64,000 bases of DNA from an uncultured Eremococcus sp. (lineage in GTDB: Bacteria > Bacillota > Bacilli > Lactobacillales > Aerococcaceae). A program made the position numbers and the translations under genes. The stretch is from positions 24,717 to 88,716 of the forward strand of contig CALUDO010000006.1 of assembly GCA_943914835.1 (NCBI GenBank). The letters run 5' to 3'. The stretch's first letter is position 1, and each line of letters starts with the position of its first letter. The notes beneath the pieces were generated by a model, which did not search any database, had not been told where the DNA came from, and saw only the letters and a program-made list of their open reading frames with translations. Shown one piece after another: positions 8,137 to 16,395 of the stretch.

Positions 8137-9889
8137 TGGCTTCATCTCCTTCCAAGCTTTGTTCGAGTTCTTGTTGTTGGAACATATTTTGATACCAACC
8201 ATTTTGAGCTAGGAGTTCCTCATGGTTGCCGCGTTCAATGACACGCCCTTCTTGTAGGACTAGGGTTTCTTTAGCCTGGATGACTGATGACAGACGATGG
8301 GTCCCAATCAGGGTGATACCGCTACGGCGGTGGTCCTTGAGATTAGCTAGGATTGTTTGTTCCGTCTTAGCATCTACAGCAGAAAGAGCATCATCCATAA
8401 TCAGAATTTTAGGATTCATGGCCAGGGTTCGGGCGATAGAGACCCTTTGTTTCTGACCACCCGACAGGCTGACCCCACGTTCGCCTACCAGAGTGTCGTA
8501 GCCCTGGTCAAAAGTTAGAATATCTTCATGAACGTTGGCTAATTTGGCAAAGTACTCAACCTCATCTTGGCTCATGTGAGGGTTACCGAACCGGATATTA
8601 TCACGGACGGTGGTAGAAAAAAGTAGGTTATCTTGGGATATATAGCCCACATGTTCATTTAATTCCGTCACATCAATTCGGGCCAAGTCGATACCATCAA
8701 TTTGAATGCTTCCTTGGTCGATATCGAAATTTCTGACTAGGAGGGAGAAGAGGGTAGATTTACCAGATCCAGTCTTACCAACTAATCCCAGGGTGTCTCC
8801 ATCTTCTAGATGGAAGTGGATATCTTTTAAGGTTGCCTCCTCAGCCTCAGGATAAGTAAAGGATTGAATATTTACCTTTAAATCTTGATAATTTAAGCCA
8901 GTGACTGGGTTGGGGTCATTGACGACCAGGGCCTTGTTAGATAGGAGATTGGTAATTCGATCATAGGATACATTCCCTCTTTCTAGGGTATTGACCATAT
9001 GACCAACTGCAATCAGGGGCCAGGTCATATTGGTTAGGTAGGAGAAGTAAGCAATTAGTTGACCCAGACTAATGCGTCCTTCTTTGACGAAGTAAGATCC
9101 AAAGAAGATGGTCAAGACATAGGTTAGGCCTGTAACGAAATCGATGGCAGGACCATAAGCGGCGTCAATTCGATAGACTCGTTCGTTTTTCTTCACGACA
9201 TTCTCAGTGGTTGCGACAAAGTCCTGGTAATCATCCGCTTCCTCGCCAAAGGCTTTGATGACATTAATCCCTGCAATACTCTCTTGAACATGGTCGTTCA
9301 TCTTAGAAAAGGATTCCAAGGCCCCCTTAAAGGTTCGATTGATTTGTTTACCTAAGTATCGAGCGATTAAGACTAAGAATGGAAAGGGAAGGATGGTATA
9401 AAGGCTAAGTTTCCAGTCAATTAAGACAAACATAGAGAAAAGCGTTGCCAAGGTAATTGAGAGAGAGTCGGTTAAAGTTAGGATCCCGCCGCCGGCGACA
9501 AAACGGATGGCTGCTAGGTCATTGGTCGCGTGAGCCATGAGGTCACCGGTCCGATGGTTATTATAGAAGGCCTGGTCCATTTTGGTGAAATGGTTAAACA
9601 ATTGTTTACGGAGCAGGTATTCTAAGCGAGTAGAATTCCCAAAGAGTAGGGTCCGCCACATGTTTCGTAAGGCATACATCAGGATACCAATACCCAGAAG
9701 AAGAAGGACTTCCTGGGTCAGTAGAGAGGGTGTCAAGGTTCCTTGAGTCATTTGGTCGATGACCCTACCAACTAGCAGGGGGATGGTTGCGGAAAGGATG
9801 GCACAGGCGACCAGGCCGCTAATCGCTAATAGGGTGGTTTTCCACCGCAAGCGGAAGAACCAGGCAAGTTTTTGAAATATTTCAAACAT
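8129..9889 (-). CDS. ABC multidrug exporter subunit, degenerate catalytic site
   Basis: A 586-residue half-transporter with six membrane helices and a C-terminal ATPase domain. Motifs are Walker A VGKTGSGKST, signature LSGGQKQ, and Walker B ILIMDDALSAVD, where Asp replaces the catalytic Glu. This substitution is typical of one half of heterodimeric exporters (the LmrC/BmrC-type subunit), whose composite site hydrolyses ATP poorly. The start is ATG 9889, with GGAGGAG seven to eight bases upstream; an upstream GTG at 9910 would place that ribosome site inside the gene. Translation is coupled to the next gene through an 8-base overlap. Confidence 0.88.
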   Translation of the reverse strand: MFEIFQKLAWFFRLRWKTTLLAISGLVACAILSATIPLLVGRVIDQMTQGTLTPSLLTQEVLLLLGIGILMYALRNMWRTLLFGNSTRLEYLLRKQLFNHFTKMDQAFYNNHRTGDLMAHATNDLAAIRFVAGGGILTLTDSLSITLATLFSMFVLIDWKLSLYTILPFPFLVLIARYLGKQINRTFKGALESFSKMNDHVQESIAGINVIKAFGEEADDYQDFVATTENVVKKNERVYRIDAAYGPAIDFVTGLTYVLTIFFGSYFVKEGRISLGQLIAYFSYLTNMTWPLIAVGHMVNTLERGNVSYDRITNLLSNKALVVNDPNPVTGLNYQDLKVNIQSFTYPEAEEATLKDIHFHLEDGDTLGLVGKTGSGKSTLFSLLVRNFDIDQGSIQIDGIDLARIDVTELNEHVGYISQDNLLFSTTVRDNIRFGNPHMSQDEVEYFAKLANVHEDILTFDQGYDTLVGERGVSLSGGQKQRVSIARTLAMNPKILIMDDALSAVDAKTEQTILANLKDHRRSGITLIGTHRLSSVIQAKETLVLQEGRVIERGNHEELLAQNGWYQNMFQQQELEQSLEGDEAND

Positions 9890-10141
9890 ATACAGACTCC
9901 TCCAGTTCACAATTTATTTCACAGATTCATATGATAATATAAGCTTTATTGTAGCATAGTTTGGATTTGAAACGTATGGAAAGGCTTCTTAAGAATTGAT
10001 TGATTTCACAAGGGGAAGATGTTAAGAATATGGTATACTTAGCTTGCCATAATTCTAAAAGACAGATTGAGCATCTTCCTAATCAAATAGGACTGATTTA
10101 TACAATATAAATGGATCCTGACTAAAGATGGAGGTGATTGA

Positions 10142-11347
10142 ATGGGAAATGTAAAAAAGGTGAGTCTTGCTCTGTTAGTCTTATCTTTGGGAAGACCTTA
10201 CGGTTTTACTTCGCCAAGCTTGGTTGACCTGCCTCGCTTTGATTTCTCAATTTTTGATGGTCCGCTAAATGAATTGCGACCGAGACAGGATGAGCCTCAA
10301 GAGACAGACTATCGTCAAGCCTTTGCTCTTGCTTTAGACAAGTTGACTCGAATGGACACCTTCAAATTGACCTACCGTCTGCGGGATGTCGACCACCAGC
10401 AAACCCTTTTAGAAGGAGAAGTTCGTAAGGGAGAAGATTTAGCCTTACAATTGAACTTCTATTCATATGCTAGTCCAGAGGAGGCTCAGCCAAGTCAGGT
10501 GCATCCCTTTAATGTATATGCATATGACCAATTCAGGTTGATTTACACTAATCAGTTAGCTTGGTTCAATTCCTTAGGCCTAATTGACCAGAATCACTTG
10601 CTGAGTGACCAAGAAAAGGCAGTCTTCCGTGATTTAGACCAAACCCTTATCCAGGTCGACGGTCAGGTAGGAGACCAAGGTTTGAATCTTGACAGGCTAG
10701 TGGCCGCTCTCTGTCTCTTCCCTGACCCAGACCTAATCAAGAATATCCTCGTGGAAGACCTTCAATATGATGGAGGAACTTACCAATACCATGGACAGTT
10801 AACAGAGATTCCTGAAGGGCTTTTTCGTAAGGCGGCTGGTTTTCAGTTAAAGAATCAGCTAGACTTGCAGGTTCTTCAGGATTCAGCTTCTCAGGATTGG
10901 CAGGTGAGCCTCCAGCCTTCGATGACTGTGGCTCGTCAGGAATCAGGTTTGAATATCATGGTGGCCAGTCAAGGGAAGCTCTCAGACCTTCCCTCTGTAG
11001 CTGAATCGGGTGATTCCTCTTCGACCCTACCTCAAACACATTTGATTGACTTCCAAGAGGATCAAGCCCTTCGCTCAGACAATGTCACAAATAAGTTAAG
11101 GTATGTAGATATAATAGCTAACCCTCGTGACAACACTTATCATGTTTCCTTAGAGGGGATTGCTGAACTGTTTGAACTAAACCTTTTTGGGCGAGAATCG
11201 GCTGACCTCGAATCTTCCAATTATCGTTTAGACATTTATTTGGAGGAAGTTGCAGATGCTGAAGTACCCAGTTTTACAAGTCTCGACCGGATGACCTCCA
11301 AAGAGGCAGAGACTTATTTAAGGCGTGAATTGAAGAAAGTGGATTAA
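10142..11347 (+). CDS. Unknown exported or membrane-anchored protein
   Basis: A 401-residue protein I do not recognise. A good ribosome site (GGAGGTGAT) precedes the ATG. Residues 4-16 (VKKVSLALLVLSL) form a short hydrophobic stretch after two lysines, compatible with a weak signal peptide or anchor; there is no lipobox cysteine. The rest is hydrophilic, acidic and rich in Gln and Asp, with beta-rich stretches such as FKLTYRLRD and YDGGTYQYHGQL. That pattern recalls LppX/LolA-like surface proteins that shield lipids, a resemblance that is only impressionistic. The stop is ten bases before the methyltransferase gene, so the two are probably cotranscribed. Confidence 0.6.
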   Translation: MGNVKKVSLALLVLSLGRPYGFTSPSLVDLPRFDFSIFDGPLNELRPRQDEPQETDYRQAFALALDKLTRMDTFKLTYRLRDVDHQQTLLEGEVRKGEDLALQLNFYSYASPEEAQPSQVHPFNVYAYDQFRLIYTNQLAWFNSLGLIDQNHLLSDQEKAVFRDLDQTLIQVDGQVGDQGLNLDRLVAALCLFPDPDLIKNILVEDLQYDGGTYQYHGQLTEIPEGLFRKAAGFQLKNQLDLQVLQDSASQDWQVSLQPSMTVARQESGLNIMVASQGKLSDLPSVAESGDSSSTLPQTHLIDFQEDQALRSDNVTNKLRYVDIIANPRDNTYHVSLEGIAELFELNLFGRESADLESSNYRLDIYLEEVADAEVPSFTSLDRMTSKEAETYLRRELKKVD

Positions 11348-11356
11348 GGAGAGATT

Positions 11357-12535
11357 ATGCAAGTACGAAAGTTAGCCAGTCAACGAATTAGAGAGGGAGG
11401 ACGCCTCCTGCGTTTGGCCGATTTAGCCAATAAGGAAGACCTTCGCCAATATCAGGAAGGAGATATCATTTCTTTAGAAGATCCCCAAGGGGAATTTTTG
11501 GGACGCGCCCTATTAGGTCAACAAAATAAAGGGCTGGGCTGGGTTTTTACCTTGGATTCTAGCCAGTCTTTTGATGCGGACTTGGTTGGGGATTGCTTAT
11601 CTCAAGCCCTTGATCAACGGATAGCTTTATTTGAAGCCCCCATGACCAATGCTTTTCGTCTCTTTAATGGAGAGGGGGATGGTATTGGGGGTGTCACCCT
11701 AGATTACTATGCAGGGCACCTAGTCTTTAATTGGTATACTCGTGCTTTGTATGGTTATCGAGCTTGGTTTTATGAATCAATCCTTGGCTTGTTACCAGAA
11801 ACCCTGACTATTTTTGAAACTAAACGCTTCCCCAGGTCAGACCATGAAGCAGCGGTGGTTCAGACTTATGGGAATCCTATCAAAGACCCTGTTATCATTC
11901 AGGAAGAGGGAATTTCTTATCGACTTCAACTAGGTGAGGATTGGATGACAGGAATCTTCTTAGACCAAAGACCTGTTCGTCAATTTGTTAGGAACCAAGC
12001 CCAGGGTCTGTCTCTCTTGAATTTATTTTCCTATACGGGGGCCTTCGGTCTAGCAGCCGCTATGGGCGGAGCTTCTAAAACTCTGAATGTAGACTTAGCA
12101 AATCGATCTTTGGCTTGGACCCGTTTAAATTATGAACTGAATGGCCTTGACTTCGGTCAAGACCACCAGGTTCAGATAATGGATGTATTTGATTACATCA
12201 ATTATGCCAACCGCCACCACTTAAGTTATGACTTTCTTGTGTGTGACCCTCCAAGTTTTGCTAGAAGTAAGGGGATGCAGTTCTCGGTTATTAAGGATTA
12301 TTTAAGCCTGGCTGAGTCTTTGTTTGCTATGGTTAAGCCAGGAGGGATGATTCTCTTGTCAACCAATCATTCGGCTTATCTAAAGAGCGATTTCCAGAAG
12401 GATATGCTTGAAGCCAGTCAACGGGTAGGAGACTTTCAGCTGATTCAAAGCTTTGGCTTGCCTGAGGATTTCCCGACGAGTCAGGATGAGACGAGTCAGT
12501 ATTTGAAAGTCTGTGTCTTCTATCGGGTGTCCTAG
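11357..12535 (+). CDS. Class I SAM-dependent rRNA methyltransferase, RlmI-like
   Basis: A 392-residue protein of the RlmI/RlmK family, which methylates cytosine C5 of 23S rRNA. The N-terminal part (about 1-75) is PUA-like, and a middle EEHEH-type domain contains FRLFNGEGDGIGGVTLDYY. The C-terminal Rossmann domain has the SAM motif NLFSYTGAFGLAAAMGG near residue 220 and the CDPPSFARSK motif near 295. AAGGAGAG precedes the ATG. It follows the unknown exported protein by ten bases. Which cytosine is modified is not predictable here. Confidence 0.88.
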   Translation: MQVRKLASQRIREGGRLLRLADLANKEDLRQYQEGDIISLEDPQGEFLGRALLGQQNKGLGWVFTLDSSQSFDADLVGDCLSQALDQRIALFEAPMTNAFRLFNGEGDGIGGVTLDYYAGHLVFNWYTRALYGYRAWFYESILGLLPETLTIFETKRFPRSDHEAAVVQTYGNPIKDPVIIQEEGISYRLQLGEDWMTGIFLDQRPVRQFVRNQAQGLSLLNLFSYTGAFGLAAAMGGASKTLNVDLANRSLAWTRLNYELNGLDFGQDHQVQIMDVFDYINYANRHHLSYDFLVCDPPSFARSKGMQFSVIKDYLSLAESLFAMVKPGGMILLSTNHSAYLKSDFQKDMLEASQRVGDFQLIQSFGLPEDFPTSQDETSQYLKVCVFYRVS

Positions 12536-12664
12536 GCTTAGTTTCTGAGGCTTAGCTTGCTTTCTACTTGCATTGTAATAGTGGGGAAAGAATGACAGAT
12601 AAGACGGGAATGTGCTACAATAAGTTGAGCATCCAATTTAGTAAGAATGAGGAGGAAATTGAGC

Positions 12665-14839
12665 ATGATTTGTCCTAATTGCGGCAGAAGTGTCAGAAGT
12701 AAAAACCAATGTGCCCATTGTGGTCACGTCTTTACCAGCGAAGAATTGAAGGCCATGAAGAATGGTAGTGTTCTTCCAAAACATAAAAATGAAAGTAATT
12801 TGAAAGATTATGATTACGAGAATGATATCTCAAGTAATCTATCTGAAGACAGCGACCATGAGTCAGTAGATTATCAACCGGCTCATAACCAGGATAATAT
12901 TAACCGTCCTAGTGAAGAGGATTATCACCGTGCAGAAGCATTAGAAGAAAAGCAAGCTGGTCATAGTGAGGAAACCGGTCAACTTGGTCAAACACACCAT
13001 GAATCTGTCAATCAGTCCGTGGATGATGATCCTTATCAAATGGATGAAGAAGAGATGCGTCGGATTCTCGAAGCTAAGCAAGCAGAAAGCATGAGGAATA
13101 AGCAGACATCTATGGATGAAGATGATTTGGATGATGATCCGACTGAAGGCTACCGCAGCCAACCACGTCGTCGGGGTGGCTTCTTAAGTATTCTCTGGGG
13201 CATTCTTAAGTTATTGTTGGCTGTTGTGATTGTTTTCCTCCTCTTCTTATATGGACCTCGTTTGATTCGTCAAGCTAAGGATGTCTTGAATGGCAATGGG
13301 GATAGCGACAATTCAGTTGAGACCAGTCAATCGAGTGATCAGTCTTTAGAATCTACCAGTGAGACAGAAGGCCAAACTGGGTCAGAGGTAAACAATGAAT
13401 CGGGAGCCGGAAGTTCTAGGTATTCCTTGACCAGTAGTCAAGTTGAGGTGCCGAATGGACAGTATCCTTTGGTTGAAGCTGAATTAGACTTCGAGAATGA
13501 CTTGACAAGTATTGACAGAGATACCTTTGCTTTCTCAGTGAAATCTGGGGATGAAACTTATGACTTGGGAGATGCCTATGCCTTGAGTAAAGAAGGCAAG
13601 CAATTGAAGTTGAGCTTCAATGACCCAAGTGCAGGGCAAAGGAATAGCCAAGGGCAAGCTAGTCTGCTTGTTACCAGTCAAGACGGTGACTTTGAGGAAG
13701 AAATAGCCTTCGATAAGCCAAACCAAAGTGTGGACGCTCAGATTGAGGACAAGGTGAACCAAGTATTAAGCGATAATTTAGCCAATGAGGATGCAATTTC
13801 CGCTTACCTGAAAGAAGCGGGTAGTGATCAAAGTCCTTACCTGAAGAATCCGACCAGTCTAGAGGCAGGGAATCAACTATCCTGGTTTATCCTCCAAGCG
13901 GTCTATGAAGCAGTGGAAGCTCAAGAGTTATCTTTGGAAGACCCAGTGATGATTCAAGATGATTTGTTAGCTCCCGGGGATACAGGGGGTCTAGCTACAC
14001 AAGGTCAATCAGAACAAACAGTGGAAAGTTTATTAACAGCTATGGTTGAAAGTAATGATGTGACAGCGATGAACCACCTGATTCAGAGTCTGGGTGGTCC
14101 TAACAAGTTCAATGCTTGGTTAAATGACCATCACTATTTTGCAACCAAGGTTAATAATCTCTTAGCTGTTGATGATACTAGTGGAGCAGTGACAGGAGCA
14201 GTGACTGATGTCCAAGATTTAGGACATTTATTGGAGCAATTAGCTCAGGATGAGCTAGTTTCTCCTAGCAGTGACTCAGCTATTAAAGACCTCCTAGTTA
14301 AGTCGCCCATAACTAATAAATATCCAGCAAGCGGCATTGAAAGTGTGAGTCGTCGTTTTGAAGTAGCCTCAAATGATGATAATCAAAACCAACAATACTA
14401 TGCAGGTATCTTAGAAACTGAAACTGCTAATTATGTTGTTATTTTTATGGATAATCAAGTGGATGATCCAGCAGCTGCGGTTCAAGCTATCGGTCAAAGT
14501 GTTGATCAAGTAGCTAGTCTTTTGATGACAGGGGACCTACCAGAAGATAGTGAAGAGAGTGCTTCGTCAGAAGAAAGCTCAGTTGACCAAACAGCCTCTA
14601 CCCCTGAAGATTCGCAGGTTTCCATTGTGAGTGAAGCGCCGGCTGAGACTAGCCCGGATCAAACTGCCCAACCACCGCAAGGTAATCCTAACGGACGAGA
14701 AGACTATTACTCTCAAAAGGTTGAAAATACTGGTGAGTATGTCCAATTACCAAATCGATCTTATGTCAATGAGAACGGTCAAGTGGTAGAGCCTAAGTGG
14801 TACTGGGATGAAGCGTCTAAGACCTATAAATACCAATAA
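12665..14839 (+). CDS. Zinc-ribbon, single-pass membrane protein with degenerate beta-lactamase-like domain
   Basis: A 724-residue protein built from four parts: an N-terminal zinc ribbon (CPNCG and CAHCG within the first 22 residues), a long acidic linker, one transmembrane helix near residues 180-200 (LWGILKLLLAVVIVFLLFL), and an external part ending in a domain resembling class A beta-lactamase or serine hydrolase (about 365-615). That domain keeps family sequence such as ESLLTAMVESNDVTAMNHL, where SND takes the place of SDN. The SxxK position appears to read NQLS, and I find no KTG box. A Ser/Pro-rich tail and a short aromatic C-terminus follow. The start is ATG 12665, since AGGAGG lies inside the longer frame opened at 12647. 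Enzyme activity is doubtful. Confidence 0.7.
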   Translation: MICPNCGRSVRSKNQCAHCGHVFTSEELKAMKNGSVLPKHKNESNLKDYDYENDISSNLSEDSDHESVDYQPAHNQDNINRPSEEDYHRAEALEEKQAGHSEETGQLGQTHHESVNQSVDDDPYQMDEEEMRRILEAKQAESMRNKQTSMDEDDLDDDPTEGYRSQPRRRGGFLSILWGILKLLLAVVIVFLLFLYGPRLIRQAKDVLNGNGDSDNSVETSQSSDQSLESTSETEGQTGSEVNNESGAGSSRYSLTSSQVEVPNGQYPLVEAELDFENDLTSIDRDTFAFSVKSGDETYDLGDAYALSKEGKQLKLSFNDPSAGQRNSQGQASLLVTSQDGDFEEEIAFDKPNQSVDAQIEDKVNQVLSDNLANEDAISAYLKEAGSDQSPYLKNPTSLEAGNQLSWFILQAVYEAVEAQELSLEDPVMIQDDLLAPGDTGGLATQGQSEQTVESLLTAMVESNDVTAMNHLIQSLGGPNKFNAWLNDHHYFATKVNNLLAVDDTSGAVTGAVTDVQDLGHLLEQLAQDELVSPSSDSAIKDLLVKSPITNKYPASGIESVSRRFEVASNDDNQNQQYYAGILETETANYVVIFMDNQVDDPAAAVQAIGQSVDQVASLLMTGDLPEDSEESASSEESSVDQTASTPEDSQVSIVSEAPAETSPDQTAQPPQGNPNGREDYYSQKVENTGEYVQLPNRSYVNENGQVVEPKWYWDEASKTYKYQ

Positions 14840-14860
14840 TTAAATTGATTATGACTGAGT

Positions 14861-14927
14861 CCGAATGGGGTTAGGTTTAGGTGAGTCTAATTGAACTCAC
14901 CTTAGCCTAATTTCGTTCGGTTTTTTT
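14861..14927 (+). terminator. Strong long-stem intrinsic terminator
   Basis: An approximately 26-bp stem, from CCGAATG through AGGTGAGT pairing with ACTCACCT through CGTTCGG, with a few G-U pairs, an 8-base loop and a run of seven T. It ends transcription of the membrane-protein gene at 12665-14839. Confidence 0.9.
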
Positions 14928-15010
14928 GTTTTAGAAAGGGAATAGCTTTTAAGATTAACCTTTTAGGTGTATAATTTAGACAAAATTACACTTGAAAGGT
15001 GATGTTCAAA

Positions 15011-15550
15011 ATGAGTCCATATTTGGTAGAATTAGTTGTTCATGCCGTTAAAGAAAAGTATGTCAGTGAGAAGGCCTTCTATAGTGAGCAATTGGGAATT
15101 TCGCCACAAAGTTGGGATCGGTGGAAGAAGGGCGACCAGGGACTGAAATACGAGAATATTCAAATTATAGCGACCCTGTTTACGGATTATGAGTGGATGC
15201 TGGCCCAAAAGGTGGTTCGTCAAGCCGACCTGATGACGGATGTTATCAAAGACCCTGTAGCAGAATTTATATATTTGAAACATCAAATTGCCAAGACCTG
15301 GCTCAGCCATGACTTGGCTCGGATTGAATGGAGTCGCAGTCAGGAGAATGCCTTAGGAAGTCTACGCAAATCAAATATGGTTGTCTTGCGCTTGGTGGCT
15401 GATTATCATATTTGGGGCTACAGTGATATCATTGAAATGCGTCTACCTGGCCTTATTCAACAGCAGATTGGTCATGATCAACGCAAGTTATTAGCTTGGG
15501 TAGAAGGAGAAGGGGCTAAGTATAAGGACCCTAGTGACTTGAAAGTATAA
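15011..15550 (+). CDS. Small protein with HTH-like N-terminus, function unknown
   Basis: A 179-residue protein of unknown function. Residues about 10-45 (EKAFYSEQLGISPQSWDRWKKG) look like an Xre/Cro-type helix-turn-helix, and the remainder is predicted mostly helical with a run of Leu, Ile and Trp residues. Three possible starts (GTG 14999, ATG 15002, ATG 15011) lie close together; AGGTGAT at 14997-15003 sits seven bases before the last, so 15011 is chosen. It is preceded by a strong terminator and followed by the glucosaminidase gene after 17 bases, so it heads a short transcription unit. It could be a regulator of that wall enzyme, but nothing proves it. Confidence 0.55.
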   Translation: MSPYLVELVVHAVKEKYVSEKAFYSEQLGISPQSWDRWKKGDQGLKYENIQIIATLFTDYEWMLAQKVVRQADLMTDVIKDPVAEFIYLKHQIAKTWLSHDLARIEWSRSQENALGSLRKSNMVVLRLVADYHIWGYSDIIEMRLPGLIQQQIGHDQRKLLAWVEGEGAKYKDPSDLKV

Positions 15551-15567
15551 AATGAGGGAGGGGTGAC

Positions 15568-16299
15568 ATGGCCCGTAAGAAGCAAAAGAAAAAAACTATT
15601 GCCAAAAAGAAATCCAAGAGTAAAAAAGGGCAAAGACTAAAAAAATGGCGGAAATACAGGGCTAAGTTGCTACAAAAATTGGGAGGGATCAGTCTATTTC
15701 TTTTAGTTTTTCTGGTTCTTTTAGGACTATTAGTCTTTAAAGTAGTTGAATATACAGGGAATTATATCCAAGACCAAGAAGAAGAAGCCCGGATTCATCA
15801 GGCCCGGCAATCTTTTATACAGGATTTGGTGCCTACAGCTCAGACCTTACAAAGACAATACGGTGTTCTGGCTTCGGTCTCCCTAGCGCAAGCAGCTCTC
15901 GAGTCAGATTTTGGGTCCAGTGACCTAGCTGCAACTTACCATAACCTTTATGGAGTAAAGACTGAAGCAAGCGATCCCCAAGGAGTCGATTTAGAAACCA
16001 GTGAATTTGTTGATGACGAATGGATATCAATTGTAGACCGGTTTAAAGTCTATGATTCCTGGGAATCATCCATGGCTGAGCATGCTCGTCTTATCTATTA
16101 TGGTACGTCCTGGGACCCAGGCTACTACCAGAGTGTCTTGGAAGGAAATACCTATCAAGACCAGGCCAAGGGCTTGCAAATATCAGGTTATGCCACTGAC
16201 CCTGATTACAGTGATAAGTTGGTGGGAATGATTGAGGAATGGAACTTAAACCAGTATGACCAACCCTTGGATAAAACCGACAGATCCCAGGCAGAATAG
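15568..16299 (+). CDS. Membrane-anchored glucosaminidase domain protein (LytG-like)
   Basis: A 243-residue peptidoglycan hydrolase candidate. The first 38 residues are extremely basic (about half Lys/Arg), followed by one membrane helix near 45-65, so the catalytic domain lies outside the cell. Residues about 85-225 match the mannosyl-glycoprotein endo-beta-N-acetylglucosaminidase family (PF01832): SLAQAALESDFGSSDLA carries the putative catalytic Glu, and HNLYGVKT and YATDPDYSDKL are typical. It would cleave between GlcNAc and MurNAc in the wall. A GGGAGGGG ribosome site precedes the ATG. The basic tail may bind membrane phospholipid or nucleic acid, which is speculation. Confidence 0.88.
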   Translation: MARKKQKKKTIAKKKSKSKKGQRLKKWRKYRAKLLQKLGGISLFLLVFLVLLGLLVFKVVEYTGNYIQDQEEEARIHQARQSFIQDLVPTAQTLQRQYGVLASVSLAQAALESDFGSSDLAATYHNLYGVKTEASDPQGVDLETSEFVDDEWISIVDRFKVYDSWESSMAEHARLIYYGTSWDPGYYQSVLEGNTYQDQAKGLQISGYATDPDYSDKLVGMIEEWNLNQYDQPLDKTDRSQAE

Positions 16300-16395
16300 T
16301 TTAAGTAAAAAAAGTCGCATAAATTACGGAAAGCAACTGTTAGGACTTTTGAAATATGGTAGTATAGAAACATCATGAGTAAAGGAGGGATAGAC

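Noticed and set aside
10014..10081. Inverted GGAAGATG / CATCTTCC pair upstream of the unknown exported protein
   Set aside because: The arms are about 50 bases apart and short, with no T run or ribosome site masking, so no specific function can be supported.
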